Assembly: GCF_013204855.1 (NCBI RefSeq)
Contig: NZ_JABMKZ010000024.1
Location: forward strand, 59,032 to 123,031
DNA length: 64,000 bases
Direction: 5' to 3'
DNA from: Paenibacillus alba
Lineage (GTDB): Bacteria; Bacillota; Bacilli; Paenibacillales; NBRC-103111
Shown: piece after piece, positions 1 through 7,507 of the stretch
How positions within the stretch are numbered: the first letter of the stretch is position 1
Layout of the letters: every line of letters starts with the position of its first letter
Made by a program: the position numbers and the translations under genes
The notes under the pieces: generated by a model
Databases searched by the model: none
Told to the model about the DNA's origin: nothing
What the model saw: only the letters and a program-made list of their open reading frames with translations

Positions 1-237
1 TACTCACCCCGTTGAAACCATTGGTTCCCCCGCTTTTCTATCAAGAAAATTAAGCGAAATATTCAGTTGTAACGTACGTTCTGAATACTACTCTCTTCTT
101 TATGCATAGTAAAGGATTGAAAAGTCTTAAAAAGTTGAATTCCATCCTCTCAATCACTCATAAATTCGCTTACAATGATTTAAATCTTTGTTTTACTTCT
201 ATTCTCTTCGGATTTCGCTTATCTGGAGCTTTTTAAC

Positions 238-270
238 AAAAAAAAAGCTACCTCTACGGCAGCTTTTTTG
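238..270 (-). terminator. Terminator of the NADH dehydrogenase gene
   Basis: Read on the minus strand, a GC-containing hairpin with arms AAAAAAGCT and AGCTTTTTT lies directly after the stop codon of the dehydrogenase gene and ends in a U-run. The A-run on the other side could let it act in both directions. Confidence 0.8.
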
Positions 271-273
271 ACA

Positions 274-1503
274 TTAACTTCGGACATGATGATTGCGTGT
301 CGTTATTTTTTGTTTGAAAATCATTTTTCTCCAAATCAAGGGAATGCCGCCAATCAGAAATAAGTACCGAGCATCAATCACTTTTTTGATTAAAGCTGCA
401 AATTTTCCTTTCACCTTCTTCACTTTCAGAATGCCCACGGCTTCCCCCCTGCCTAACGAAGCTACTGTCCCCTTGTAATCATAAGCAAAAGGTCGCAGCG
501 GCTTTCCTCGCAACGTATACATTAAATTTTTGGCCGTATTGCAGCCCTGCTGAACCGCAATCTGGGCATTGGCCGGATAAGGCGTTCCTTCCGGGCTCAT
601 AACAATAGAGCAATCACCCGTAATAAACACGTCGGGATACTGCAAGGAGCGCAAGTAGTCATCCACTCGAACACGACCGCGCTGCACATCAAATCCGGCC
701 TGCTGTAGCAAAGAATTGCCACGAACACCTCCCGACCAAATAATCGTTCCTGCTGGAATAAATTGCCCGTCCCCTAACAGCACACCGTCTGACTCGCAAG
801 CCTTAATCGCTGTGGAAAGTTTATACTGGACCCCTTTGCGGCGCATGACTTCCATGCCGTATTCCACCAGGTCGTGTGGCAGACCCGGGGGCAAAGCCGT
901 AGGCGAGGCTTCCACATTAATAATTTGCACAAGGGCGGGATCCACATCATAAGTCCTGCACAGTACCGGAAGGCGATCCGCTAACTCTCCGACAAACTCC
1001 GTACCCGTAAAACCAGCGCCTCCCACAACAAAAGTCAGGTACTCCCTATGCTTGGAAGTTAGCTTATATTTGGCAAACATATACTCGATATGCTGACGAA
1101 TGAATCGCACACTATTAATGCTGTTAATTGACATCGCATGCTCCCTTAAGCCGGGGATGCCAAATGTCTCGGTCTCACTGCCCAAGCCCACAACCAAGTA
1201 ATCGTAGGTGAGCGTTTCATCAGCCAGTATGACCTTCTTCTCCTCAGGCAAAATTTGCTGTACTGTCGATTTGACGAAGTGAATTTTCCGCTCATTTATA
1301 AGCTCTCTAATCGAGACACGGGCATTCTCATGATGATCGGTTCCAGCAGCCGGCATGTGCAGATGCGTTGTGATGTAATGATAATCGTGCTTATTTACCA
1401 AAGTGACCGTCACTTCTTCTGCTCTGATTAGTTTTTGCAGCCTGATCGCTGTAACAATCCCGCCATACCCTGCACCCAGAATAACCACTTTCGCTGGTTT
1501 CAT
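274..1503 (-). CDS. ndh: Type II NADH dehydrogenase (NDH-2)
   Basis: A single-subunit, membrane-associated flavoprotein that passes electrons from NADH to menaquinone without pumping protons. The 409-residue length is usual for Bacillota NDH-2. An N-terminal FAD-binding Rossmann fold begins at VVILGAGYGG (about residues 6-15). A second dinucleotide fold with VVGGAGFTGTEF (about residues 158-170) should bind NADH. A GDCSI segment near residue 300 is the usual second FAD contact. The C-terminal part is basic and hydrophobic, as expected for membrane attachment. The ATG start has a strong GGAGGAGAGG ribosome site upstream. The gene stands alone with its own terminator. The family call is firm; which NDH-2 paralogue it is cannot be told from sequence alone. 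Confidence 0.93.
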   Translation of the reverse strand: MKPAKVVILGAGYGGIVTAIRLQKLIRAEEVTVTLVNKHDYHYITTHLHMPAAGTDHHENARVSIRELINERKIHFVKSTVQQILPEEKKVILADETLTYDYLVVGLGSETETFGIPGLREHAMSINSINSVRFIRQHIEYMFAKYKLTSKHREYLTFVVGGAGFTGTEFVGELADRLPVLCRTYDVDPALVQIINVEASPTALPPGLPHDLVEYGMEVMRRKGVQYKLSTAIKACESDGVLLGDGQFIPAGTIIWSGGVRGNSLLQQAGFDVQRGRVRVDDYLRSLQYPDVFITGDCSIVMSPEGTPYPANAQIAVQQGCNTAKNLMYTLRGKPLRPFAYDYKGTVASLGRGEAVGILKVKKVKGKFAALIKKVIDARYLFLIGGIPLIWRKMIFKQKITTRNHHVRS

Positions 1504-2105
1504 CTAAATCCTCTCCTCCGATTGAATCTCTGTATGATCTAATAAATTGCGGTGAATCTAATGGCCAAACCGAGAATCCCAACGCGCGCTGATCTTGGGA
1601 GCTCGTTGTGTCGACGCCGCATGGCGGCTGTCAAACCCAAAACGAAACGCATGTGAAAATAATCACATTCTAGATCAGGGTGCAGGGGCGGTTTGGCTCT
1701 CTCCTTATCATATGAGTCTTCAGTGGTCTTGATTACACAAAAGCAAAGTAAGGGCATTTAGAGATTAGAGAGCTGGATTATTTAGAGCTTCGGAGGCGGT
1801 GGGTGGCTATTAAGTGCGAGGGAAGACGGTGCAGGATTTATAGCAAGAGAGAAGGAGCTGGATTATTAAGAACAAGGAGCATGGGAAGATGGACGTAGGT
1901 CTGGGAAGAAGGAGAAAGGGCATTTAGGAGCACGGTGAGAATGAGCTAGGCGCGGAAGAATAAGGCAGATAGGGCTGGCGGGAAAGTGCTGCTGGGAAAG
2001 CGCTAGCGCAGAAGGGCTGGCGCAGAAGGGCTGGCGCAGAAGGGCTGGCGCAGAAGGGCTGGCGCGGAAGCGCGGGGCAAAGCAAAGAACATCGAGGTTT
2101 CCCTC
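1504..2105. other. Purine-rich intergenic gap
   Basis: About 600 bp between the dehydrogenase start and the EcsC gene end. The part nearest the dehydrogenase should hold its promoter. From about 1740 the plus strand is purine-rich with degenerate GAGCTGGATTATT-like repeats and ends in a perfect 14-bp tandem array. Open frames here have no convincing ribosome site or recognisable product. Confidence 0.6.
2011..2066. repeat. 14-bp tandem repeat, four copies
   Basis: Four back-to-back copies of GAAGGGCTGGCGCA at 2011, 2025, 2039 and 2053, the last differing only in its final base. Flanking sequence holds decayed copies. It is noncoding and lies between two minus-strand genes. Confidence 0.9.
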
Positions 2106-2876
2106 TTACTGTTCTTTGCTTTTGATGTTTACTTTATCCTGAAGCCTGCGCAGTCGAAAACAATTCATCCCTGCCACACCCAGCTCCTCCAGCAGTCCAA
2201 AATTTGCCCAAGCCCCCACAACGGCGCCAATTCCGGGAACAAGTTGCAGCATTTTGCGAAAATCAATCGTATCCCGATACTCCTGCTGCAGCTGCTGCCA
2301 ATCTACTTGATCCAAATAGGCTGCTGCGGGCGGGAAAGAATCCGAAATCACATGCCAACTCTTGATCGTTTTAAGCAATTCGGTCTTCTTCTTCGGGCTC
2401 GAAAAGGCCAACTGAAAAACGTAGAGAATAAACAAACGCTCCCTATAATCCTTTGTCGAATAACCGTACACGTGAGCAAGCTCGAAAAGAAATTTCAATT
2501 TAATGCCGAGCAAAATAGGAAAATCAGCGAGTCCAAGCAGAATGCCTCCCGCTCCCGTCCCTGCGCCTTCGGCTGCGGCAATCTTTTTATAAAGAGATAG
2601 CAGCTCTTCTGCCTTCGCATCCCTGTCTGCTAAAGATACATCATAGAGCGGCTCTTGGGCCGGAATATAATTGATGCCGAATAAGGTCGTTTGGATGATA
2701 CCTTTGACCGTTGCCGTTATCGTTTTGTGAACCTTGTCGGGGATCAGATTGTTAATCCCGGTTTGGAGTGATTTGGAAGCCCTCTCCACGACATTCGGTG
2801 TCTTCTGCTGCCTAATTTCCCAGCGTTTCAGTTGCCTTGCCAATTGCTGCTCGTATAGGGTGTATTCCGCTTCCAT
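2106..2876 (-). CDS. EcsC family protein
   Basis: A 256-residue protein resembling the EcsC family, named after the third gene of the Bacillus ecs locus; the biochemical role is not known. Family features visible are an N-terminal amphipathic region, a glycine-rich hydrophobic stretch around residues 104-128 (EGAGTGAGGILLGLADFPIL), and a second one near residues 212-226 (VPGIGAVVGAWANFG). Both could associate with membrane. No EcsA or EcsB transporter gene is nearby, so this is a stand-alone paralogue. The start is ATG with a GGCGGTGA ribosome site a few bases upstream. Confident about the family, not about the function. Confidence 0.85.
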   Translation of the reverse strand: MEAEYTLYEQQLARQLKRWEIRQQKTPNVVERASKSLQTGINNLIPDKVHKTITATVKGIIQTTLFGINYIPAQEPLYDVSLADRDAKAEELLSLYKKIAAAEGAGTGAGGILLGLADFPILLGIKLKFLFELAHVYGYSTKDYRERLFILYVFQLAFSSPKKKTELLKTIKSWHVISDSFPPAAAYLDQVDWQQLQQEYRDTIDFRKMLQLVPGIGAVVGAWANFGLLEELGVAGMNCFRLRRLQDKVNIKSKEQ

Positions 2877-3044
2877 AGTTCACCGCCGTCCATATTCTTA
2901 ATCAAAGTATAGTATACGAGGCTCATAGTCTCAACATGACTTGTTTAGGGGGATGCAGAACGGGAATAGCGTTCGATAAATGGAGGGTTGAGATGTAGTG
3001 TTTGTGAAGTGTGCAAAGCTGTTCGAGTAAGTTGGACAAATAGT

Positions 3045-3265
3045 GTGTTTGGGATGAGGTGGTGCATGTGAAGTGTGGAGTGTGCAAAGCTTGGGCGATT
3101 TAGACTAATGGTGGGTTTGGGATGAGGTGTGCTTGTGAGGTGATGAGTATGCAAAGCTTGGGCGATTTAGACTGATGGTCGGGTTTGGGATGAGGTGTGC
3201 TTGTGAGGTGATGAGTATGCAAAGCTTGGGCGATTTAGACTGATGGTCGGGTTGGGATGAGGTCT
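3045..3265. repeat. 68-bp tandem repeat, about three copies
   Basis: The unit beginning GGGTTTGGGATGAGG starts at 3113, 3181 and 3249 (period exactly 68). The last copy is partial, and a diverged copy precedes from about 3045. The shared core reads GCAAAGCTTGGGCGATTTAG. A period of 68 is not a multiple of three, so a coding role is unlikely. Confidence 0.85.
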
Positions 3266-3573
3266 GAACTGGAATGAGCCGGGGTGATGAATGAGGATTT
3301 AGAAGGATCGGAGTTGGAAATACGCTGGCAGGCGCGATGAGGAAGGATCGTGATGGATGACGCAAGAGGAGGATCGCGGAAGAAGATAGCGCTTGGCACG
3401 AGTGAGCGAGGAGAAAGCAGAATCGGCTAGTAGAATAACATTGTACGGTGAAAAGTATTGTCTTACAAGTTATCAGATTTCAAGGGAATCCTCCCCTTCT
3501 GATGAAATTTCTCTTGTAAATATGCCATTCTGCACGTTGCTAGACGAGAAACGACGGTCCTTTTCAATTGAAA

Positions 3574-3750
3574 CGGAACTAGAGGGCGCTATTTGGGCAA
3601 AATAGCGACTTTTTCTCCGCAAGCGGAACTACGGTACGCTATTTGCTTCGTTTTTCACTCAAATTGAGCTTTTGGGGACATATAGCGTATCGTAGTTCCG
3701 TTTCGAGTCTATTTTGCCATTTTTCTCGGAAATAGCGTATCGTAGTTCCG
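3574..3750. repeat. Family B four-motif dyad element, copy B1
   Basis: Four 21-bp motifs start at 3574, 3624, 3680 and 3730. The first two read like GGAACTACGGTACGCTATTT preceded by C; the last two are the reverse complement. Offsets are 0/50/106/156, identical to copy B2 at 27444. The middle spacer carries CTCAAATTGAG at the dyad centre (about 3662). The whole unit can fold as a long imperfect hairpin. Confidence 0.85.
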
Positions 3751-3840
3751 TTTCAGTTTCGGTGCTAGTAGGATCTGAGGATTCTCCGGCCTCCGAAAAT
3801 CTACTGCTTAGACTTCGTACTAAAAGCCGCTTCCATGCTC

Positions 3841-3876
3841 TGCTCTGCCTGCTCTGCCTGCTCTGCCTGCTCTGCC
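3841..3876. repeat. 9-bp tandem repeat
   Basis: Four exact copies of TGCTCTGCC followed by decayed CTGCC copies, downstream of the ECF fusion gene. Confidence 0.85.
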
Positions 3877-3987
3877 TCGTCCTGCCCCTCAAACTCCATT
3901 CCACGAATTTCATGCCTTGTCTTGCCTTTACCTACCCGAGCATGCCCACGCATCCCCTACCTTGTCCTGCCTCAGCATCAGCCCCAT

Positions 3988-5661
3988 CTATTTACGGACC
4001 AAAATAAGAAGGCCAAAACCAACAACGCCGAGAACGACAAAGAGGCTATCTCTGCGCTGCCAGCTTAACGTGCTTTTCCTCAGAAGCAGCTTGTTTCCAT
4101 CGATTTGCTTCATTTCCATAGCAACCGTTAGCTGCTCCGCCTTGTGAAACATGGCGAGCAGCAAAGGAACAACGAGCGCTGGGATATCCCGCGACCTTAC
4201 CGAACCTGGGCGAATAGCAGCTTTGCCTCGCGCTCGGACGATGGCCGAGAACCGCTGCCATTCCCGCAGTATCATCGGTATGAAGCGAAACATGACCGAC
4301 ACGGCTAAGGAAAAGGAGGCGACGGGGAGCTTCATTTTGGCCAAATACCTCAAGGCCCAATTCAGCCCTTCGACGAGCTGTCCGTATGGTGTCGTCACCG
4401 CTAACCAGTAGCCGTCCAAAATGACCAGAAACAACCGGGTCACGGTAAATGCTGTGCTCCAGCCGCGCTCCATCGAGTAGCCCAGGCGGAACTGTCCCTC
4501 TGGCGTGGTCCAATCCATTCCGGCCAGCAGGATCGAAAGTGCCATAAAGATCAGAAATGGCACCGCGATCTTCCAGCTGCCGCGAAGCACCGCACGCGGC
4601 AGGCCGAGAAAGGCGAAGCCGAGGAGCAGGCCTGCTGCCGCGAGGCCGCTCCACTGCTGCTGCTGCATCGTGCCGATGACGAGCAGCAGGTAGAGCAGCC
4701 ACTTCGCGCGCGGGTCGACCCGCAGCCACGCGGCCTGCGGCGGCGGCGAAGCCGCGCTCGCTTCGCGCGCGGCCGCTGAGCCCGGCGCTGCCGCTCGCGG
4801 CGCCGGGGCAAAACCAGCGCTGCCGCGTTCACGCAGCGCCTCGACGATCGCCGGCACAGCAAGCGCCGGCGTAAGCAGGTCTGGCGCGATGGCGATGCCA
4901 TAGCGCGCCATCGCGGCCGCGGCCTCCGCGCAGCTCGGGAGGCCGACACCCGCGCGCGTCAGCAGCTCCGGCGCGCGGCACAAAGCTTCCGGCGTGCCGT
5001 AGAAGACGAGCTCGCCGCGGTCTAGCACGAGGACACGGTCTGCCAACGGCAGGAACGTGTCCAGATCGTGAGTGGCGATGACGAAGCCGCCACGCCCCCG
5101 CTCGCGAATAAGGCGCAGCAATTCGCGGACGGCCGCCGCCTCAAGGCCTGCGGTTGGCTCATCCATGAGGAGCCAATCCGGCCCTGTGGCGAAAGTCGTA
5201 GCGAGCGCAAGCCGGCGCTGCTCGCCGCCGCTCAGCGCAAAAGGCGACCTGTCCATGACGAAGACACCATGCGGATCGAGGTCGGCACATGCCGCAGCCA
5301 TACGACGCTCTCGTTCTGCCTTCTCCAGCTTATAAGGACGCAGAGAGTAAGCAAATTCTTGACGAATGCTGCGGGCGAACAATTGCTGCTCGGGAAATTG
5401 GAACGTCAAGCCCAGCCGAAGCAGCTGGGCTTGGTTGACTTTCCTTTTCTGCCACAGAGGCTGCTGATCTAGCGTAATTCCTCCTGCCGTAGGCTCAAGG
5501 ATACCCGCCATAACTTGCAGAAGTGTTGACTTTCCTGACCCTGTATGTCCGATCAACACCGTAACCGATCCATCAGCCAGATCAAATTGGATGTCCTTCA
5601 ATAGATCATTGCTGGGGTCATCGGGAGCTTGCACCCGAATATCCGTGAGCTTTAGGCCCAT
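3988..5661 (-). CDS. Fused ECF transporter ATPase and T component (EcfA-EcfT)
   Basis: One 557-residue chain joins an energy-coupling-factor ATPase to the transmembrane coupling protein, which are usually separate. ATPase part: Walker A GHTGSGKST at 38-46, Q-loop FQFPEQQ near 88-94, signature LSGGEQRR at 143-150, Walker B LLMDEPT at 164-170, H-loop ATHD near 196-199. Residues about 285-312 form an Ala/Pro-rich linker encoded by very GC-rich DNA. Residues 313-557 hold several hydrophobic helices and an EcfT-type cytoplasmic coupling segment with an Ala-Arg-Gly motif (IVRARGKA). The second Ala-Arg-Gly motif typical of EcfT seems replaced by MKQIDG. The start overlaps the preceding ecfA gene by 10 bp, so they form one operon. 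With divergent bioY this should power biotin uptake. Confidence 0.9.
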   Translation of the reverse strand: MGLKLTDIRVQAPDDPSNDLLKDIQFDLADGSVTVLIGHTGSGKSTLLQVMAGILEPTAGGITLDQQPLWQKRKVNQAQLLRLGLTFQFPEQQLFARSIRQEFAYSLRPYKLEKAERERRMAAACADLDPHGVFVMDRSPFALSGGEQRRLALATTFATGPDWLLMDEPTAGLEAAAVRELLRLIRERGRGGFVIATHDLDTFLPLADRVLVLDRGELVFYGTPEALCRAPELLTRAGVGLPSCAEAAAAMARYGIAIAPDLLTPALAVPAIVEALRERGSAGFAPAPRAAAPGSAAAREASAASPPPQAAWLRVDPRAKWLLYLLLVIGTMQQQQWSGLAAAGLLLGFAFLGLPRAVLRGSWKIAVPFLIFMALSILLAGMDWTTPEGQFRLGYSMERGWSTAFTVTRLFLVILDGYWLAVTTPYGQLVEGLNWALRYLAKMKLPVASFSLAVSVMFRFIPMILREWQRFSAIVRARGKAAIRPGSVRSRDIPALVVPLLLAMFHKAEQLTVAMEMKQIDGNKLLLRKSTLSWQRRDSLFVVLGVVGFGLLILVRK

Positions 5662-6491
5662 GATGCTGCCACCGCCTCAGCCAGTTCTTCCATGCTAAGA
5701 GGGAGCAGCCCCAAGCGGCATCCTTGCTGCAAAAGACCTATCGCTGTCTTAATGACATAAGGCGCATCGAGCCCGAGCTCCATGCAAGGTGTCATGACGG
5801 GAAGATCGCCCCCATTTTCGCCATAAAAAAATGCCCTCGGCTCCCCCTCAAAGAATATTCGGCCTTCGCCGAAACCAATAACCCGTGTAGCATCAGCCAC
5901 TTCTTCCAAACGATGCGTAATCCACACCACCGTAGTCCCTCGCTGATAAGCTTCTCTTACAGCTTGTCTCACTTCTTTCCTTGCTGCCGGATCCAGCATA
6001 GCTGTAGGTTCATCCAAGATAAGAAGCTCAGGTTGAACGGCAAGTGCTGCTGCTAGATTCACCAGCTGCTTTTGTCCGCCGGACAGCGTATTCAACGATC
6101 GCTCGATAGGGAGTGTTAATCCAACAGCCAACAACGTTTCTGCATACCATGCAGCAAGCGATTCTGCTTCGAATTTCCGCTGTGGCAGCACATAGTCCAG
6201 CTCTTCCCTAATCGTGTCTCCTACGAATTGAGCGTCTGGAATTTGCAGCACACCTCGGGTGACAACGAAAGACTTCTGATGCTCCATCCTGCCGCTGGAT
6301 AGCGAACATAACCCTAGCAGTACACTGGCTAAAGTGCTCTTGCCGCTGCCGTTTGGACCTATAACCACAATCCAATCTCCCTTGCAAATGTCCATAGAAA
6401 CGTCGGACCACACACGCCGGCCTTCTCCCGATTCTGTTCGATAAACAACCGAAGCTTGTTGTAATGAAGCTAAAATCTCTCTTTTTGACAT
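5652..6491 (-). CDS. ECF transporter ATPase (EcfA-type)
   Basis: The second ATP-hydrolysing subunit of the energy-coupling-factor module, 279 residues. Walker A GPNGSGKST lies at 45-53; further on are signature LSGGQKQL, Walker B LLILDEPTAMLDP and H-loop WITHR. It should dimerise with the ATPase half of the downstream fusion protein and drive BioY. The start codon is ATG after a GGAAGGAA ribosome site. Its 5' region is shared with bioY and holds the predicted BirA operator, so both directions may respond to biotin. General ECF modules usually sit beside ribosomal protein genes; this one sits with a single S component, which suggests a dedicated biotin importer. Confidence 0.9.
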   Translation of the reverse strand: MSKREILASLQQASVVYRTESGEGRRVWSDVSMDICKGDWIVVIGPNGSGKSTLASVLLGLCSLSSGRMEHQKSFVVTRGVLQIPDAQFVGDTIREELDYVLPQRKFEAESLAAWYAETLLAVGLTLPIERSLNTLSGGQKQLVNLAAALAVQPELLILDEPTAMLDPAARKEVRQAVREAYQRGTTVVWITHRLEEVADATRVIGFGEGRIFFEGEPRAFFYGENGGDLPVMTPCMELGLDAPYVIKTAIGLLQQGCRLGLLPLSMEELAEAVAASWA

Positions 6492-6544
6492 ATATAAATT
6501 GTTCCTTCCACTTTCCCAAAAGATATGCTATTATCTGATTGTTG

Positions 6545-6579
6545 ATTGTAAACCAACGCAAATACATAAAGTTGACAAT
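6545..6579. promoter_or_regulatory. Predicted BirA (biotin repressor) operator
   Basis: The left half ATTGTAAACC (6545-6554) and right half AGTTGACAAT (6570-6579) form an inverted repeat with a 15-bp spacer and 8 of 10 matched positions. This fits the known BirA site pattern TTGTAAACC-N15-GGTTTACAA. It lies between divergent ecfA and bioY. Binding is inferred from the sequence and the neighbouring genes. Confidence 0.8.
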
Positions 6580-6615
6580 AACCTAACAATAACAGAAACA
6601 GGAGCGATGAACAAT

Positions 6616-7233
6616 ATGAAACTTACTTTGCGCGGCGTTATTTTCAGTGCACTTTTTGCAGCTTTTCTCGTCTTATTCAGCTTTTTCAAAATCTCACTCC
6701 CGGTCTCCCCTGTACCCATTACCTTGCAAACGCTAGCCGTTATGCTAGCCGGTGGTTTGCTGGGTGCCAGATACGGCTTTCTTAGTATGGCTCTCGTCGT
6801 AGTCCTTACTGCGCTTGGCTTCCCTATGCTGCATGGGAGTGGCGGAATTGGTATTGTCCTTGGTCCCACTGGAGGCTTTATCATGATCTGGCCCTTCTCA
6901 GCTCTATTAATTGGTCTAATTTTACCTCGTATTCGCGTGAAAAACGGCGTAGTAGGATTCATTTCTACTTTCCTTGTCCTTGAAATATTCGGTTCTTTAC
7001 TGCTCTACCTTGCTGGAGTTCCTTGGCTGATGTACAAAGTTCCTGCCTATACGTTTGCTACAGCAATGGTACAAGGCTGCTATCCTTTCCTGCTAGGCGA
7101 TGCGATCAAAGCTGCAGTGGCCGCGTTTATTGTAGCTTCTGTTCGTCAGGTCTTCCCGCCGCAAAGACTCACGGGCTCCTCTTCACACAGCATTATTCAA
7201 CAAGACAACAAGCGAGATACTTTCGCTAATTAA
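6616..7233 (+). CDS. bioY: Biotin transporter substrate-binding component BioY
   Basis: An integral membrane S component that captures biotin for an ECF transporter. The translated region has about six hydrophobic segments and the family's features: ISLPVSPVPITLQTLAV in the first loop, GGLLGARYGFLSM, and GPTGGFIM. The ATG at 6616 gives a start MKLTLRG like other BioY proteins and leaves 11 bases to the AGGAG at 6600-6604. An ATG at 6607 is only two bases from that site and seems too close. The open frame extends upstream to 6499 but would then include the operator. The gene is divergent from ecfA/ecfAT. The last 25 residues are hydrophilic and not conserved in character. Confidence 0.93.
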   Translation: MKLTLRGVIFSALFAAFLVLFSFFKISLPVSPVPITLQTLAVMLAGGLLGARYGFLSMALVVVLTALGFPMLHGSGGIGIVLGPTGGFIMIWPFSALLIGLILPRIRVKNGVVGFISTFLVLEIFGSLLLYLAGVPWLMYKVPAYTFATAMVQGCYPFLLGDAIKAAVAAFIVASVRQVFPPQRLTGSSSHSIIQQDNKRDTFAN

Positions 7234-7507
7234 TTTCTATATTTATTCCCAAAATGGCCTTGCAGCCGTTAAAGATCTGAGCCCTCACTCGCATCTTTGA
7301 CAGTTGTAGGGCCTTTATCTTTCTATCTTAAATGAAATAAAAATAAGCTCGGCCCCTCTCCATATGTAAAATTGTAACCATTCATTTTTACGATTTTGTA
7401 ATGTGAATACCTGATTTTTTATTCGATTGTAATGCTCTGACGTGTAAGCTTGTTCTTGTAGACGACAGCACGCTAACAAAACTTAAAATCGAATAGGAGT
7501 GTTATAG
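7234..7507. other. Gap between bioY and the SLH gene
   Basis: Holds a weak stem with complementary AAAGAT and ATCTTT arms (about 7274-7305) that may end bioY transcription, then AT-rich sequence that should contain the promoter of the SLH gene. An AGGAGTG ribosome site precedes the start at 7508. Confidence 0.5.

Larger units (their letters stand above)
2877..3987. other. Repeat-filled intergenic region
   Basis: About 1.1 kb without a credible gene between the EcsC and ECF genes. It holds a 68-bp tandem repeat (3045-3265), a family B four-motif element (3574-3750) and a 9-bp tandem repeat (3841-3876). Short open frames here are by-products of the repeats. Confidence 0.7.

Noticed and set aside
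1..237. Possible gene end or RNA at the left edge
   Set aside because: AT-rich sequence without an open frame, hairpin or recognisable RNA apart from the terminator that follows.
1539..1757. A 72-codon minus-strand frame upstream of the NADH dehydrogenase
   Set aside because: No ribosome site, no recognisable protein character; overlaps the expected promoter region.
4046..4729. A 227-codon minus-strand frame inside the ECF fusion gene
   Set aside because: Arg/Ala-rich out-of-frame shadow caused by high GC content; the ECF frame carries all family motifs.
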